A stretch of DNA of 64,000 bases from an uncultured Bacteroidota bacterium (GCA_946414435.1 CAMKOM010000005.1:1-64000); one strand, 5' to 3'. Counted from the stretch's first letter, positions 19,260 to 27,932 are shown. Notes: generated by a model from the letters alone, not told the origin. Numbers and translations are program-made.

Positions 19260-19608
19260 TTCTTTCGATTTTAAAATTTGCGGCAAAAGTAGCAATAATG
19301 TGGAATGAGTAAAGTGTATTGTGACACAGGAAAGGGAAAAACCTGCTCTACGGGCATTTGCGGCGGTGTGATGAGAAACATCGTTGGGGTTGGGAAGCTG
19401 GCAGAATGGCAGCAAATCGGGTAGGATATTGGTTTTCTGTTGATTTGAGCCTATCTGCCGTGTTTTTTGTGACTATAAACATTTTTCTCTGAATCAAATC
19501 GCCTTGCGCATTTGCCCGTAGAGCCTGGTTTTCAGGTTAGTTGTCAGTTAGTAAAAAATGGTTAGTTGTTTGTTAGTAATCAATTATTTATTGTTAGTGA
19601 AGTGTTTT
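19260..19608. other. Intergenic region between ychF and the BlaR1-like gene
   Basis: The 349 bases hold the ychF promoter and, at 19530-19605, an A+T-rich run of repeated GTTAGT/TTGTTAGT words. I see no gene, hairpin terminator or RNA here. An open frame crosses 19260-19415 on the minus strand but looks like an accidental extension of ychF. Confidence 0.5.
19284..19291 (-). promoter_or_regulatory. -7 promoter box for ychF
   Basis: The minus strand reads TACTTTTG, 25 bases upstream of the ychF start at 19259. It supports the shorter start codon. Confidence 0.55.
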
Positions 19609-22600
19609 CTAATTCAAAATTTCTTCCACCGCATTCTCCAAATCGGCTGCGGCAATATTGCGTTTCAGAATAGTGCCATCGGGGCCGAAGAGTATTATCT
19701 CGCCGTTGCCAATTCCATACGTTCTGTTGGCTTGGTGACTTACATCGTAATACACCTTGTGGCTGACATCAAAACCTTTAAGAGTTTCTTTGAAAAAGTC
19801 AGGTCCTGAAATATAGTTGCACTCAATAGAAATTGCGTCGATTGGTTTTCCTTTGAACTTTTCAAGCATAGCATCGATTGCTTTTCCCTTCTCTGTACTT
19901 GTTTTATCGGACAGATAGCAGAAATTTACAAGCGCGTACCGACCTTTGCCCACAATGTCGGACAGGCTCGGGCGGTTGTTGGTATTGGTCATATTCATCA
20001 AGTCCAAATCGATGAACATCTTGCCTGGTGCGGTGTTGGCGCGAGCTTCCTCACGGCGCTTTTGCGACTCTGCAATACTCTTTTTCCATTCATCGTCTCG
20101 TTGTTTCAGAAGTTTCACCATCGGGTTTTGCAAGGTTTTTTCGGGCAGAATGCTGTAATCGGCATTCCAAGGTCCTATCAGATATTGCATTACCAAACCA
20201 AGATTGTTGGCGTTCTTTTTCACATATTCATTAATGGCGGCATTGGCCTTATCGCCTTGTTTGTCAAATATTTCGTTGAGTTTTTTCTCGGCTTTCTCCC
20301 ATTCGGTGTAGAATTTTGAGCCGGTCAGTTGGTACGAAGGCATTTCCATCCTAAATCCCGGTCCTTCGTCTCGCTTAATTCCGGTTGACGTTAATGTGAA
20401 CTGCGCGTTCTCGCCTGGCACAAACGGAATACTTATTTGGTAGGCCTTTATCGCTGCTCCGTCAGCCATAGTTTGCAGAACCCATACTATACACGGCTCG
20501 TCGAGATAGGTGCTGAATGTGCCTTCGCCGTTATTGTCAAGGTCGATATCGCCCAACAACCGAGTGTTGCCTATCTGCATCTCGTTTTCGCTCATAATTT
20601 CAAATGTACAGCCTGAAATCTCGTTTGTGAGTTCGGTTTTGAAAGTTATGCTGAAGTTCGGTTTTTGGTTGGCGTTCAAATTCTCGGTAATGTCCGCCAC
20701 AATTACATTTGTATATCCGCCAGGTGTGTTATTTTTAAAAAGGTTTGCTAATTCTGCGGGAACGTTTGGATTGACTTTTGACACCAAATCGAATTTTGTT
20801 ACACCCTTGGGCAGCGGCTCAAATGAGTAGCGGGCGCCGCGGATATAGTCGAGATAGCGGCGAGTGCCACCGCTTTCGTTGTGCAACATTTTGTAAAGGT
20901 TGCCCGCGGTGTCGCGCAAGCAGACATCGGAAGTCAAGCCGGAACGCTCCCAATGCTCCGCCGAAAGGGTTAGAACGGTCTTTTTCTCGCAGAATTCGAC
21001 TTTCTTAACCTTTTGATTGTTCCAAACACCGTATTTTACGTTCTCCCACGTCTTGTACAAACCTTCGGGTTTGGTCACACCATCGTTCAGGTGGTGGTTT
21101 TTGCAGTAGGCGTCGGCCAAGCGGCGAATCTTCGACAAATACTGCGCGTATTGGTTTGAATACGAATAGAATCCGTTGTGAACCGTCAAACCGAAGGTGA
21201 CGCCTGGCGCGGCAAATGTCTCAATCCAATCCGAGCAAATCTCGCCGCCGGGGAATATGCAGCGTATGCGGCAGACGGTCAGGTCGTTGAGTTCAACCTC
21301 GTAGTGGAATTTCTTGTCAACCACAGGCACGCACGCCACGGGTTTTTCAATAATCTCGAAGTTCTCATCGGCGAAATAAATCAGGTAGCACGAATCGGTA
21401 ATGCCAGGGTCAACAGCGCCATCAATCACAAACTTGCCGGGGCCGAGTGTTTGCGCTGGGGCATTTTTAGTGGTTGCCTGTGTTGTTGCGGGAACCCTGA
21501 TTTTCTCGATAAGCGCGTCAATGCGGGCCATTGCCTTGTTCTTGGCATTCAATTCATCGCCGTCAGGACATTTGTCGTCACCGCCCTCAACCATCGATTG
21601 CGCTTCCATACAAGTAAACATGTCATCGTAGTCGGCAAGTGTATTCAATGTTTTCATTATTTTTTTTTGGTAAGAGAAAAGCGAATCGTTGATAAATGAG
21701 AATATCGATTCAAGTTCTTTGCGGTTGGTATCGTTCCATTTTTCCGAAACTTCCGACAATTCAGCCTGCAACTTTGGAAAATCCTCATTATGAATCTTTT
21801 TGAGCGCAAGTTTGTCGGGGGTGTCGGGGTTTCTATCAATAAAAACCCAATTTTTAGTAAGCAAATGTGAATAGTTCACCATCGATTTACATTCCAACAG
21901 TAGCTTTTGCGCAACATAGGTTTCGTCGGGTGACGGTACTGCAGGATTCGGTTCCGCTTTCTTTTCTGTGAAAGTGAACGCGCAGAACATTACGCCAATC
22001 CACGCCAATGTGCTGATTTTGGCCACACGGCCGAGTGTGCCGACAGCCGATTTTTTCATCTCGATAAACCGCTGGCGGATAAACGAGTGGTTGAAGCCGT
22101 TCACCACGGGGCTCGACACGTTCATCACCATCTCTAAAAGTGTTGTCTGATAGGCGTTTATGTTGACATTGGACTCAATCACATCGTGGTCGGCCTGGAA
22201 CTCGTGAACGTTGCGTAACTCGTTGCGGCAGAGCCATACAAATGGATTGAACCAAAACAGTCTTGTTATCAACTCCATAAACCACACGTCGGCATAGTGG
22301 CGGTGGCGGATATGCGCCTTCTCGTGGCGGATAATCATACTCTTTCCCGGCTCGTGAAGACTCGCGGGCAGAAAAATGGTTTTGGCGAACGAGAAAGGTG
22401 TGTTGACACTTGGCGAGCTAATCAGGCTGTAGCCCTCGGCGGTGTTTTCAACATCCATTTTCGATTTGATAGCCAATACTTTGCCAATATGGTAGGCCGC
22501 CAACAGCAACAGCAGCAACGAAATGGCCGGAACCGTCCACTTGAGCATCGCCATCCAATCGATAACAATTGGTTGCTTTGCCTGAACGGGTTCGGCAGCC

Positions 22601-22914
22601 GGTGCGGTGGTGGGCACGGCTGCGGGTGCAGCTGGTGCGGTGGTCGCTTGTGCGGGCGCAATGTCGGGCACATAGTCGGCCTCAACGGGCGCGGTTGGCG
22701 CAGTGTAGTGGCCGAAGTCAATCTGCTCAATGGCAAACTCGGTTCCCGTTGGGTAAACCTCGAACGTCAGAACGCTGATTATCAAGCTGACAATCGGCAG
22801 AGCAAGCAGATACGCGCGACTGACGGAGTAGCTGGCCTTTCCGCGCAATACAATCCGGTAGAATGCGAATAGTAGTGCAGCCGAAGCAATGAATTTCAAA
22901 AAGATAAGTAGCAT
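19609..22914 (-). CDS. BlaR1-like M56 membrane metallopeptidase fused to DUF4369- and thioredoxin-like domains
   Basis: Residues 1-300 form the BlaR1/MecR1-type part: membrane helices, an Ala/Pro-rich linker (about 85-120), and the zinc motif HExxH as RHEKAHIRHRHYADV near 195, with the downstream FQADHDVIE. In the family this protease cleaves a BlaI repressor after an envelope signal. The remaining 800 residues form a large outer part: a DUF4369-like stretch (about 480-550, GKFVIDGAVDPGITDSCYLIYF) and a C-terminal thioredoxin-like fold (about 975-1101), ending in a TlpA-like FGPDGTILKRN. The thioredoxin CXXC is absent (FCYLSDKTS), so it is probably a sensor rather than a redox enzyme. The blaI-type gene lies 110 bases upstream on the same strand. 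Confidence 0.85.
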   Translation of the reverse strand: MLLIFLKFIASAALLFAFYRIVLRGKASYSVSRAYLLALPIVSLIISVLTFEVYPTGTEFAIEQIDFGHYTAPTAPVEADYVPDIAPAQATTAPAAPAAVPTTAPAAEPVQAKQPIVIDWMAMLKWTVPAISLLLLLLAAYHIGKVLAIKSKMDVENTAEGYSLISSPSVNTPFSFAKTIFLPASLHEPGKSMIIRHEKAHIRHRHYADVWFMELITRLFWFNPFVWLCRNELRNVHEFQADHDVIESNVNINAYQTTLLEMVMNVSSPVVNGFNHSFIRQRFIEMKKSAVGTLGRVAKISTLAWIGVMFCAFTFTEKKAEPNPAVPSPDETYVAQKLLLECKSMVNYSHLLTKNWVFIDRNPDTPDKLALKKIHNEDFPKLQAELSEVSEKWNDTNRKELESIFSFINDSLFSYQKKIMKTLNTLADYDDMFTCMEAQSMVEGGDDKCPDGDELNAKNKAMARIDALIEKIRVPATTQATTKNAPAQTLGPGKFVIDGAVDPGITDSCYLIYFADENFEIIEKPVACVPVVDKKFHYEVELNDLTVCRIRCIFPGGEICSDWIETFAAPGVTFGLTVHNGFYSYSNQYAQYLSKIRRLADAYCKNHHLNDGVTKPEGLYKTWENVKYGVWNNQKVKKVEFCEKKTVLTLSAEHWERSGLTSDVCLRDTAGNLYKMLHNESGGTRRYLDYIRGARYSFEPLPKGVTKFDLVSKVNPNVPAELANLFKNNTPGGYTNVIVADITENLNANQKPNFSITFKTELTNEISGCTFEIMSENEMQIGNTRLLGDIDLDNNGEGTFSTYLDEPCIVWVLQTMADGAAIKAYQISIPFVPGENAQFTLTSTGIKRDEGPGFRMEMPSYQLTGSKFYTEWEKAEKKLNEIFDKQGDKANAAINEYVKKNANNLGLVMQYLIGPWNADYSILPEKTLQNPMVKLLKQRDDEWKKSIAESQKRREEARANTAPGKMFIDLDLMNMTNTNNRPSLSDIVGKGRYALVNFCYLSDKTSTEKGKAIDAMLEKFKGKPIDAISIECNYISGPDFFKETLKGFDVSHKVYYDVSHQANRTYGIGNGEIILFGPDGTILKRNIAAADLENAVEEILN

Positions 22915-22961
22915 AGTTGTATGGTATTAGTAGTTAGTGTTTAATTGGTATCAGGTATTAG

Positions 22962-22979
22962 TCCCGATAGCTATCGGGA
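22962..22979. repeat. Palindrome TCCCGATAGCTATCGGGA, copy 1
   Basis: A perfect 18-base palindrome in the gap between the blaI- and blaR1-type genes. It is followed 10 bases later by a GTAGGGACG hairpin. The same pair recurs at 39849-39893. Confidence 0.8.
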
Positions 22980-22989
22980 TTAGGTGTTG

Positions 22990-23012
22990 GTAGGGACGCA
23001 CCGCGTGCGTCC
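22990..23012. repeat. REP-like palindrome GTAGGGACGCAC..GTGCGTCC
   Basis: GGACGCAC and GTGCGTCC form a perfect 8-base-pair stem around CGC, preceded by GTA. It belongs to the GTAGRGACG palindrome family of this window. Confidence 0.75.
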
Positions 23013-23024
23013 GCTTTTTGAATC

Positions 23025-23432
23025 CTATTTATCATTTGTGTTTTTCGGTTCATCACCCTTATCCATTTCCTTCAGAATCTCGGCAAGTTCCTCGCGGCTG
23101 ATTTTCTCGCTCTTGGCGAAGAACGAGAAGAACGACTTCATTGAGCCGCCGAAAACATTATCGCAGGCATCGTTCATAAAGCCGCCAATGTAGTCCTCGC
23201 GCGATAGCAACGGGTGATAGACGTTGGCTTTCCCGTTTTTCTCAAACCCCACTACGCCCTTCTTTGTCAGAATCTGCATCACGGTGAGTGTGGTTGTGTA
23301 GGCAGGTTTTGGCTCGGCAAGCACGTCGTGGATTTGCTGCACGGTGGCCTTGCCCTTGTCCCACAAAATGTTCATCAGGTGCAATTCCGCTTTCGTGAGC
23401 GACTGATTGCGGTTTTCTGTTTTTGTCTCCAT
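23025..23432 (-). CDS. BlaI/MecI/CopY-family transcriptional repressor
   Basis: A 135-residue winged-helix repressor. LTKAELHLMNILWDKGKATVQQIHDVL is the recognition-helix region of BlaI, and YTTTLTVMQILTKKGVVGFEKNGKANVYHPLLSREDY is the wing plus the dimer/cleavage region. In the family it represses its own operon until a BlaR1-type protease destroys it. Here it lies directly upstream of a BlaR1-like gene on the same strand. Two TACTA-N6-TAGTA dyads lie upstream, and one of them contains the likely -7 box. Its regulon is unlikely to be beta-lactamase, as none is nearby. Confidence 0.92.
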   Translation of the reverse strand: METKTENRNQSLTKAELHLMNILWDKGKATVQQIHDVLAEPKPAYTTTLTVMQILTKKGVVGFEKNGKANVYHPLLSREDYIGGFMNDACDNVFGGSMKSFFSFFAKSEKISREELAEILKEMDKGDEPKNTNDK

Positions 23433-23449
23433 AATCTCCTAAATTTTTA

Positions 23450-23467
23450 GTACTACAAACATAGTAC
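23450..23467. promoter_or_regulatory. BlaI-type operator overlapping the repressor's own -7 box
   Basis: GTACTA-CAAACA-TAGTAC is a perfect inverted repeat resembling known BlaI/MecI operators (TACTA..TAGTA core). On the minus strand 23463-23456 reads TATGTTTG, a TAnnTTTG -7 box, inside the dyad and 24 bases upstream of the repressor start. Bound repressor would therefore block RNA polymerase. Confidence 0.75.
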
Positions 23468-23503
23468 ATAAAATTATATGCGCAACAGTTTGGGGCAATT
23501 TTT

Positions 23504-23519
23504 TACTAATTTTTTAGTA
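23504..23519. promoter_or_regulatory. Second BlaI-type operator dyad
   Basis: TACTA-ATTTTT-TAGTA has the same half sites and the same 6-base spacer as the dyad at 23450-23467, with centres 53 bases apart (about five helical turns). It lies between the repressor and the pheS promoter. Confidence 0.6.
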
Positions 23520-23566
23520 TTAAAAATATGAATTCGGTTTCTGGTTGATAAAACCGCGATTTTAAA

Positions 23567-23574
23567 TACCTTTG
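23567..23574 (+). promoter_or_regulatory. -7 promoter box for pheS
   Basis: TACCTTTG, a perfect TAnnTTTG, 24 bases before the pheS ATG at 23599. Confidence 0.65.
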
Positions 23575-23598
23575 CACTCGTTTTTAAAACAGCAAAAT

Positions 23599-24636
23599 AT
23601 GTTAGATAAAATTAAGGAACTGGTTGACAAAGTTCAACAGTACCATGCCGACTCGAAGGAGAGCCTTGAGCAATTCCGCTTGAAATATTTGAGCAAGAAG
23701 GGCGAGATTGGCCAACTGTTCGACGAGTTCCGCACCGTTCCGGCAGAAATGAAAAAACAGCTGGGCGCCGAAATAAACAAGTTGAAACAACTTGCACAGC
23801 AAAAATATGACGATGCTGTAAGCGCACTCGAAAACAGCGTTTCAGATGACAGCAAGCACGATTTGACTCGTCCTGGCGAACCTTTTGAGATTGGCACTCG
23901 CCACCCCATTTCAATCGTGAAAAACGAGATTGTGGACATCTTCAGCCGCATCGGGTTTACGGTGGCCGAGGGACCTGAGGTGGAGGACGACTGGCACGTG
24001 TTCTCAGCGATGAACTTCGCCGCCGAGCACCCTGCACGTGATATGCAGGACACCTTCTTTGTTGAGAAGAAATCGATGGAGCCTGATCCGCACGACATTC
24101 TGCTGCGCACCCACACGTCGAGCGTGCAGTCGCGCATAATGGAAAAACGCCAGCCGCCAATCCGAATGATTTTCCCCGGCCGCGTGTTCCGCAACGAAGC
24201 CATATCGGCCCGCGCACACTGCATCTTCCACCAGGTTGAGGGCTTGTATGTGGCTGAAAATGTTTCGTTTGCCGATTTAAAGCAGACGCTTTTATATTTT
24301 GCTAAAGAGATGTTCGGCAACGACACCAAAATTCGTCTGCGTCCGTCGTACTTCCCGTTCACCGAGCCGTCGGCCGAGATGGACGTGTCGTGCTCAATCT
24401 GCGGCGGCAAGGGCTGCAACATCTGCAAGGGCACCGGCTGGCTCGAGATCCTGGGCTGCGGAATGGTTGACCCTAACGTGCTGAAAAACTGCGGCATCGA
24501 CAGCGAGAAATACACAGGTTTCGCCTTCGGTATGGGTGTGGAGCGTATTGCCATGCTGAAATATCAAGTACGCGACCTCAGACTTTATTTCGAGAATGAC
24601 ATCCGCTTCCTGAAACAGTTTAAATCGGCATACTAG
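23599..24636 (+). CDS. pheS: Phenylalanyl-tRNA synthetase alpha subunit
   Basis: Class II aminoacyl-tRNA synthetase alpha chain, which pairs with PheT to charge tRNA-Phe. The N-terminal coiled-coil arm (residues 1-85) is followed by the catalytic core: motif 2 GRVFRNEAISARAHCIFHQVEG, FPFTEPSAEMDV, and motif 3 GFAFGMGVERIAMLKY. A Cys-rich insertion (CSICGGKGCNIC) may bind metal, as in some relatives. The start at ATG 23599 is preferred over the frame's earlier TTG because the promoter box covers that codon. Length is 345 residues. pheT is not adjacent. Confidence 0.97.
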   Translation: MLDKIKELVDKVQQYHADSKESLEQFRLKYLSKKGEIGQLFDEFRTVPAEMKKQLGAEINKLKQLAQQKYDDAVSALENSVSDDSKHDLTRPGEPFEIGTRHPISIVKNEIVDIFSRIGFTVAEGPEVEDDWHVFSAMNFAAEHPARDMQDTFFVEKKSMEPDPHDILLRTHTSSVQSRIMEKRQPPIRMIFPGRVFRNEAISARAHCIFHQVEGLYVAENVSFADLKQTLLYFAKEMFGNDTKIRLRPSYFPFTEPSAEMDVSCSICGGKGCNICKGTGWLEILGCGMVDPNVLKNCGIDSEKYTGFAFGMGVERIAMLKYQVRDLRLYFENDIRFLKQFKSAY

Positions 24637-24706
24637 TCTGAATATCAAAATTTTATAACAACTGATTGCGCGGCAAAGATTTATTTCTATAAATGATAAA
24701 AACGAT

Positions 24707-24714
24707 TATTTTTG
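24707..24714 (+). promoter_or_regulatory. -7 promoter box for the TPR protein / ribH unit
   Basis: TATTTTTG fits TAnnTTTG, 27 bases upstream of the ATG at 24742. Confidence 0.5.
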
Positions 24715-24741
24715 CCACGCTAATTGAAAATAAATAGTCTT

Positions 24742-25434
24742 ATGTCAAAAAATACAAAAGAACAGCAACCTGACAGTTTTGAAAACGTTCAGGAAACATT
24801 GAACAAAGCCGAATTGTTCATCAACGACAACAAATCGGTAATATCATACGCAATTATTGGTGTTTTGGCTGTTGTGGCCATATTCTTCGCCTTCAAGCGC
24901 TTCTATATTGAACCGAAAAACAACGCCGCTAGCGCCGCAATGTTCGGAGCAGAGCAATATTTCCAGAAAGATTCTTTTGAGGTTGCTCTCAACGGAGACG
25001 GCAACTATGTCGGTTTTCTGGATGTGATTGACGACTATGGGATGACGCAGACTGCAAAATTGGCCAACTACTATGCCGGTTTGTGTTACATGTACATGGG
25101 TGATTTCGAGAGTGCCATCAGTCATTTGAAGAAATTCAAATCGAAAGACGTCACTTTGAGCTCGGTTGCTTTGGGCGTTATAGGTGACGCTTACGTTGAG
25201 CTTGGCGAAGAGGCAAAGGGCGCGTCTTACTATGAGGAGGCCGCAGTCAACGCTAAAAACGATTTCACATCGCCTCTCTACCTGAACAAGGCTGCACAAG
25301 TGTATGAGAAGTTGGGCAACTACAAGAAGGCTCTCGCTCTCTACACGGCTATTAAGAACGACTATGCCATGTCGCAGGAAGCTATGCAGATTGAAAAGAA
25401 TATTGAAAGAATGAACGCAGAGATTGCTAAATAA
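24742..25434 (+). CDS. Membrane-anchored tetratricopeptide-repeat protein
   Basis: A 230-residue protein with one N-terminal membrane helix (SYAIIGVLAVVAIFFAFKRF, near 32-52), then TPR helices (AKLANYYAGLCYMYMGDFESAISHLKKF; YLNKAAQVYEKLGNYKKALALYTAI). The layout is YfgM-like: a tethered TPR scaffold, presumably facing the periplasm. The start at ATG 24742 is chosen over the frame's upstream TTG. The stop overlaps the ribH ATG by one base (TAATG), so translation is coupled. The function is unknown. Confidence 0.8.
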   Translation: MSKNTKEQQPDSFENVQETLNKAELFINDNKSVISYAIIGVLAVVAIFFAFKRFYIEPKNNAASAAMFGAEQYFQKDSFEVALNGDGNYVGFLDVIDDYGMTQTAKLANYYAGLCYMYMGDFESAISHLKKFKSKDVTLSSVALGVIGDAYVELGEEAKGASYYEEAAVNAKNDFTSPLYLNKAAQVYEKLGNYKKALALYTAIKNDYAMSQEAMQIEKNIERMNAEIAK

Positions 25435-26000
25435 TGGCGACTAAAAACCTTTCTGAATACAACGCAGCGACCATACCTTTGGGTGAGGGTCGCTGTTTTG
25501 TTATTGTTGTGGCCGAATGGAACGCCGAGGTGACCAACGCTATGGCCGAAGGCGCCATTGCAACACTGAAAGAGCACGGTGTGAAGGACGATGACATTCT
25601 TGTCTGCCATGTTCCGGGCACTTTCGAACTGACGTATGTGGCCGCACGCTACTCACACGGCAACTTGTCGTTCGATGACGAACGCGAAGCAGATGCCGTT
25701 ATCTGCATTGGATGTGTAATCCAAGGTGAGACTCGCCACTTTGATTTTATCTGTGAGGGTGTTGCTAACGGCTTGTCGGCACTGAACGCCGAGGGCGAGA
25801 AGCCGGTAATCTTCGGTGTGCTCACCACCGACAACCTTCAGCAGGCTTTGGATCGCGCCGGCGGCCGCCTTGGCAACAAAGGCGTTGAAGCTGCCGTTAC
25901 AGCGCTGAAAATGGTGCAGTATGCACCACGTCATCTCACCATTGACGAAATGAACGCCATTTGCGAAGAAGCCGCACGTAAAGTAGAGCAACAGAAATAG
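25434..26000 (+). CDS. ribH: 6,7-dimethyl-8-ribityllumazine synthase
   Basis: Penultimate enzyme of riboflavin synthesis: it condenses the ribityl-aminouracil with 3,4-dihydroxybutanone phosphate to form lumazine, usually in a 60-mer shell. The active-site pieces are visible: VAEWNAEVTNAM, HVPGTFELTYVA, CIGCVIQGETRHFDFIC with the catalytic His, and FGVLTTDN. The 188-residue length is typical. It overlaps the TPR gene by one base, and a strong terminator follows. The other rib genes are not in the window. Confidence 0.96.
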   Translation: MATKNLSEYNAATIPLGEGRCFVIVVAEWNAEVTNAMAEGAIATLKEHGVKDDDILVCHVPGTFELTYVAARYSHGNLSFDDEREADAVICIGCVIQGETRHFDFICEGVANGLSALNAEGEKPVIFGVLTTDNLQQALDRAGGRLGNKGVEAAVTALKMVQYAPRHLTIDEMNAICEEAARKVEQQK

Positions 26001-26013
26001 ACTCTAATGTAGT

Positions 26014-26050
26014 AAAACCGCCGTGATCATTTGATTGCGGCGGTTTTTTT
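26014..26050 (+). terminator. Rho-independent terminator after ribH
   Basis: AAACCGCCG and CGGCGGTTT form a G+C-rich stem followed by a run of seven or more T. It lies 14 bases after the ribH stop. Confidence 0.85.
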
Positions 26051-26145
26051 TAATGATAATTCAATCAGCTGATTAGCGGTTTTTTTTGTTTGGTGGCAAT
26101 TACGAACCATTTATCAGCTGCACTTTCAGCGCGAAATACTACTAA

Positions 26146-26182
26146 CAAAAAAAACAGATTGAAACGCTCAATCTGTTTTTTT
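26146..26182. terminator. Bidirectional terminator downstream of the universal stress protein gene
   Basis: ACAGATTGA and TCAATCTGT form a perfect 9-base-pair stem around AACGC, with an A-run on the left and a T-run on the right. It can end transcription on both strands: the minus-strand usp gene, and any read-through from ribH. Confidence 0.85.
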
Positions 26183-26205
26183 AAAATATTCTATTATGTT
26201 TCAAA

Positions 26206-27036
26206 TCAATACAAAGAGCCCAGGGCAAAGTTTGTGTTTTTGCGCGGGTTGACGCACATTACCGGAATGCGTGCAGTGTTGGCAATGATGTATTGCTCGC
26301 TGGCGCCCAAAACGTAGTCGAGTGTGCCGATATTTTTTGTGGTCATAATCATCATCAAGTCGGCCTCGATTCGCTTGGCATATTCAATGGTCTGATCCTC
26401 GAACTTGCCGTTTGTGGCGGTTTCAATCTCATACTCAACTTCGTACTTGGTGAGGTATTTCTTGGCGAACGAAAGGTTGGTGTTCACCTTCTTCACAAGA
26501 GCCGAGTCGCTCACCTCTTGTTTGATGAAGCATATTTTTGCGTTGAAAATCTTTCCGAAATAGATGGCCCAAACCAACTTCTCGCGGTTCTCATTTTTGA
26601 AATCGACAGGGAAGACAATCTTGCTGTAGGTGGTGTGATCGAGCGGCGGGTCCTGAACGACAATGAACGGTGCGTAGCAGCTAACAATCACTTTGAGCGC
26701 CCAGCTGCCGGTGAGCTTCTGCATGCCCTTCATGCCGTGGGTACCCATGATTACAAGGTTAATGTCGTCGTTGTCTTTGGTATACTCGCCAATGGTGGTG
26801 AAAATGGTTCCAACCTTTACAACGGCTTCCACTTTGATATTGTTCGCCTTTTCGGCGTCGGCGGCCACCTGCTGAAGTTTTGGCAAGGCTTCGCCAGCTT
26901 CCTTGTCGGCTTTGGCAATGTGAAGAAGTGCAATGGTGTTGTCGAGCACTTTTGCAATCTTAACTGCGTGAGCCAATGCGTTTTGTGCCACTTCGGTAAA
27001 GTCCCAAGGCACAATTATTCTTTTACCAGATTCCAT
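26206..27036 (-). CDS. Tandem-domain universal stress protein
   Basis: Two UspA folds in 276 residues. The first begins KRIIVPWDFTEVAQNALAHAVKIAK and holds the nucleotide-binding stretch MGTHGMKG..LTGS. The second begins SKIVFPVDFKNENREKLVWAIYF. UspA proteins help cells survive starvation or other stress, and some bind ATP; the first domain keeps the GxxG..GS loop, the second lacks it. A -7 box (TATCTTTG on the minus strand, 27072-27065) lies 29 bases upstream, so the gene has its own promoter. Confidence 0.93.
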   Translation of the reverse strand: MESGKRIIVPWDFTEVAQNALAHAVKIAKVLDNTIALLHIAKADKEAGEALPKLQQVAADAEKANNIKVEAVVKVGTIFTTIGEYTKDNDDINLVIMGTHGMKGMQKLTGSWALKVIVSCYAPFIVVQDPPLDHTTYSKIVFPVDFKNENREKLVWAIYFGKIFNAKICFIKQEVSDSALVKKVNTNLSFAKKYLTKYEVEYEIETATNGKFEDQTIEYAKRIEADLMMIMTTKNIGTLDYVLGASEQYIIANTARIPVMCVNPRKNTNFALGSLY

Positions 27037-27064
27037 TTTAAGAAGTCTTAAAGTAGATAATTGT

Positions 27065-27072
27065 CAAAGATA
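27065..27072 (-). promoter_or_regulatory. -7 promoter box for the universal stress protein gene
   Basis: The minus strand reads TATCTTTG, matching TAnnTTTG, 29 bases before the start at 27036. Confidence 0.6.
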
Positions 27073-27146
27073 GCGTATTTTTCAACAATATGCACACCGA
27101 TAGCCCATTTTTTTAAAAAGTGCGTCTGGGTGCGGCTGCCGCGGTG

Positions 27147-27932
27147 CTATTTTCGACTGATACAGCTCGGAATAATTCCGCGTGTGCACTCTTTGATAAA
27201 CTTCACAATGTAGTCGCGCTCGGCGCTTTGCGGCAGGGTTTCCATCGCGGTGTCGAGCGCCTGCGTGGTGTTCATTCCGCCTTGATAGATAATGCGATAG
27301 ACGTCGTGAATGGCGTTAATGGCATCGTTTGAGAATCCGCGACGGCGCAGACCGACAAGGTTCAGGCCGAAGTATGAAGCGGGCTCGCCGCCGGCAATCA
27401 CATAGGGCGGAAGGTCTTTGCTGACGCGTGTGCCGCCCTGCAGCATCACGTACGAGCCAATGTGGGTGAACTGGTGCAGAAGCGAGCCGCCGCCGATTAC
27501 GGCAAAGTCGTCAACGTGGACTTCGCCGGCAAACTGTGTGGCGTTCGAGATTATCAGGTTGTTGCCCAGAATGCAGTCGTGTCCGACGTGTGTGTAGGCC
27601 ATGAGCAGGTTGTTGTTGCCAATGACGGTGCGGCCGGTCGATTTGGTGCCGCGGTTAATGGTCACAAACTCGCGGATTGTGTTGTTGTCGCCTATCTCGC
27701 AGGTGGTGTATTCGCCAACGAATTTCAGGTCCTGCGGCACAGCGCCCAGCACGGCGTGCGGGAAGATTCGGCAGTTTTTGCCGATTCGGGTGCCTTCGAA
27801 AACGACGGCGCCGCTCATTATCTTTGTTCCGTCGCCAATCACAACATCTTTATCGATTGTTACGAATGGGCCAATTTCAACATTCTGCCCGATTTTGGCA
27901 TCCGGGTGGACGCTTGAAAGTTTATATTCCAT
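27147..27932 (-). CDS. lpxA: UDP-N-acetylglucosamine acyltransferase
   Basis: First enzyme of lipid A synthesis, a left-handed beta-helix trimer that acylates the 3-OH of UDP-GlcNAc. Hexapeptide repeats run from VHPDAKIGQNVEIGPF onward. The catalytic stretch is NNNLLMAYTHVGHDCILGN, and GGGSLLHQFTHIGSYVMLQGGTRVSKDLPPY follows. The ATG at 27932 overlaps the lpxC-fabZ stop by one base (TAATG), so the true start is there rather than at the longer open frame. Length 261. The lpxC-fabZ-lpxA order is usual in Bacteroidota. Confidence 0.97.
   Translation of the reverse strand: MEYKLSSVHPDAKIGQNVEIGPFVTIDKDVVIGDGTKIMSGAVVFEGTRIGKNCRIFPHAVLGAVPQDLKFVGEYTTCEIGDNNTIREFVTINRGTKSTGRTVIGNNNLLMAYTHVGHDCILGNNLIISNATQFAGEVHVDDFAVIGGGSLLHQFTHIGSYVMLQGGTRVSKDLPPYVIAGGEPASYFGLNLVGLRRRGFSNDAINAIHDVYRIIYQGGMNTTQALDTAMETLPQSAERDYIVKFIKECTRGIIPSCISRK

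Noticed and set aside
19260-19415. 52-codon N-terminal extension of ychF
   Set aside because: The extension is not conserved in YchF and covers the likely -7 box at 19284-19291.
23025-23432. A beta-lactam resistance operon
   Set aside because: The BlaI/BlaR1-type pair has no beta-lactamase or PBP gene nearby, and the sensor domain is not penicillin-binding-like.
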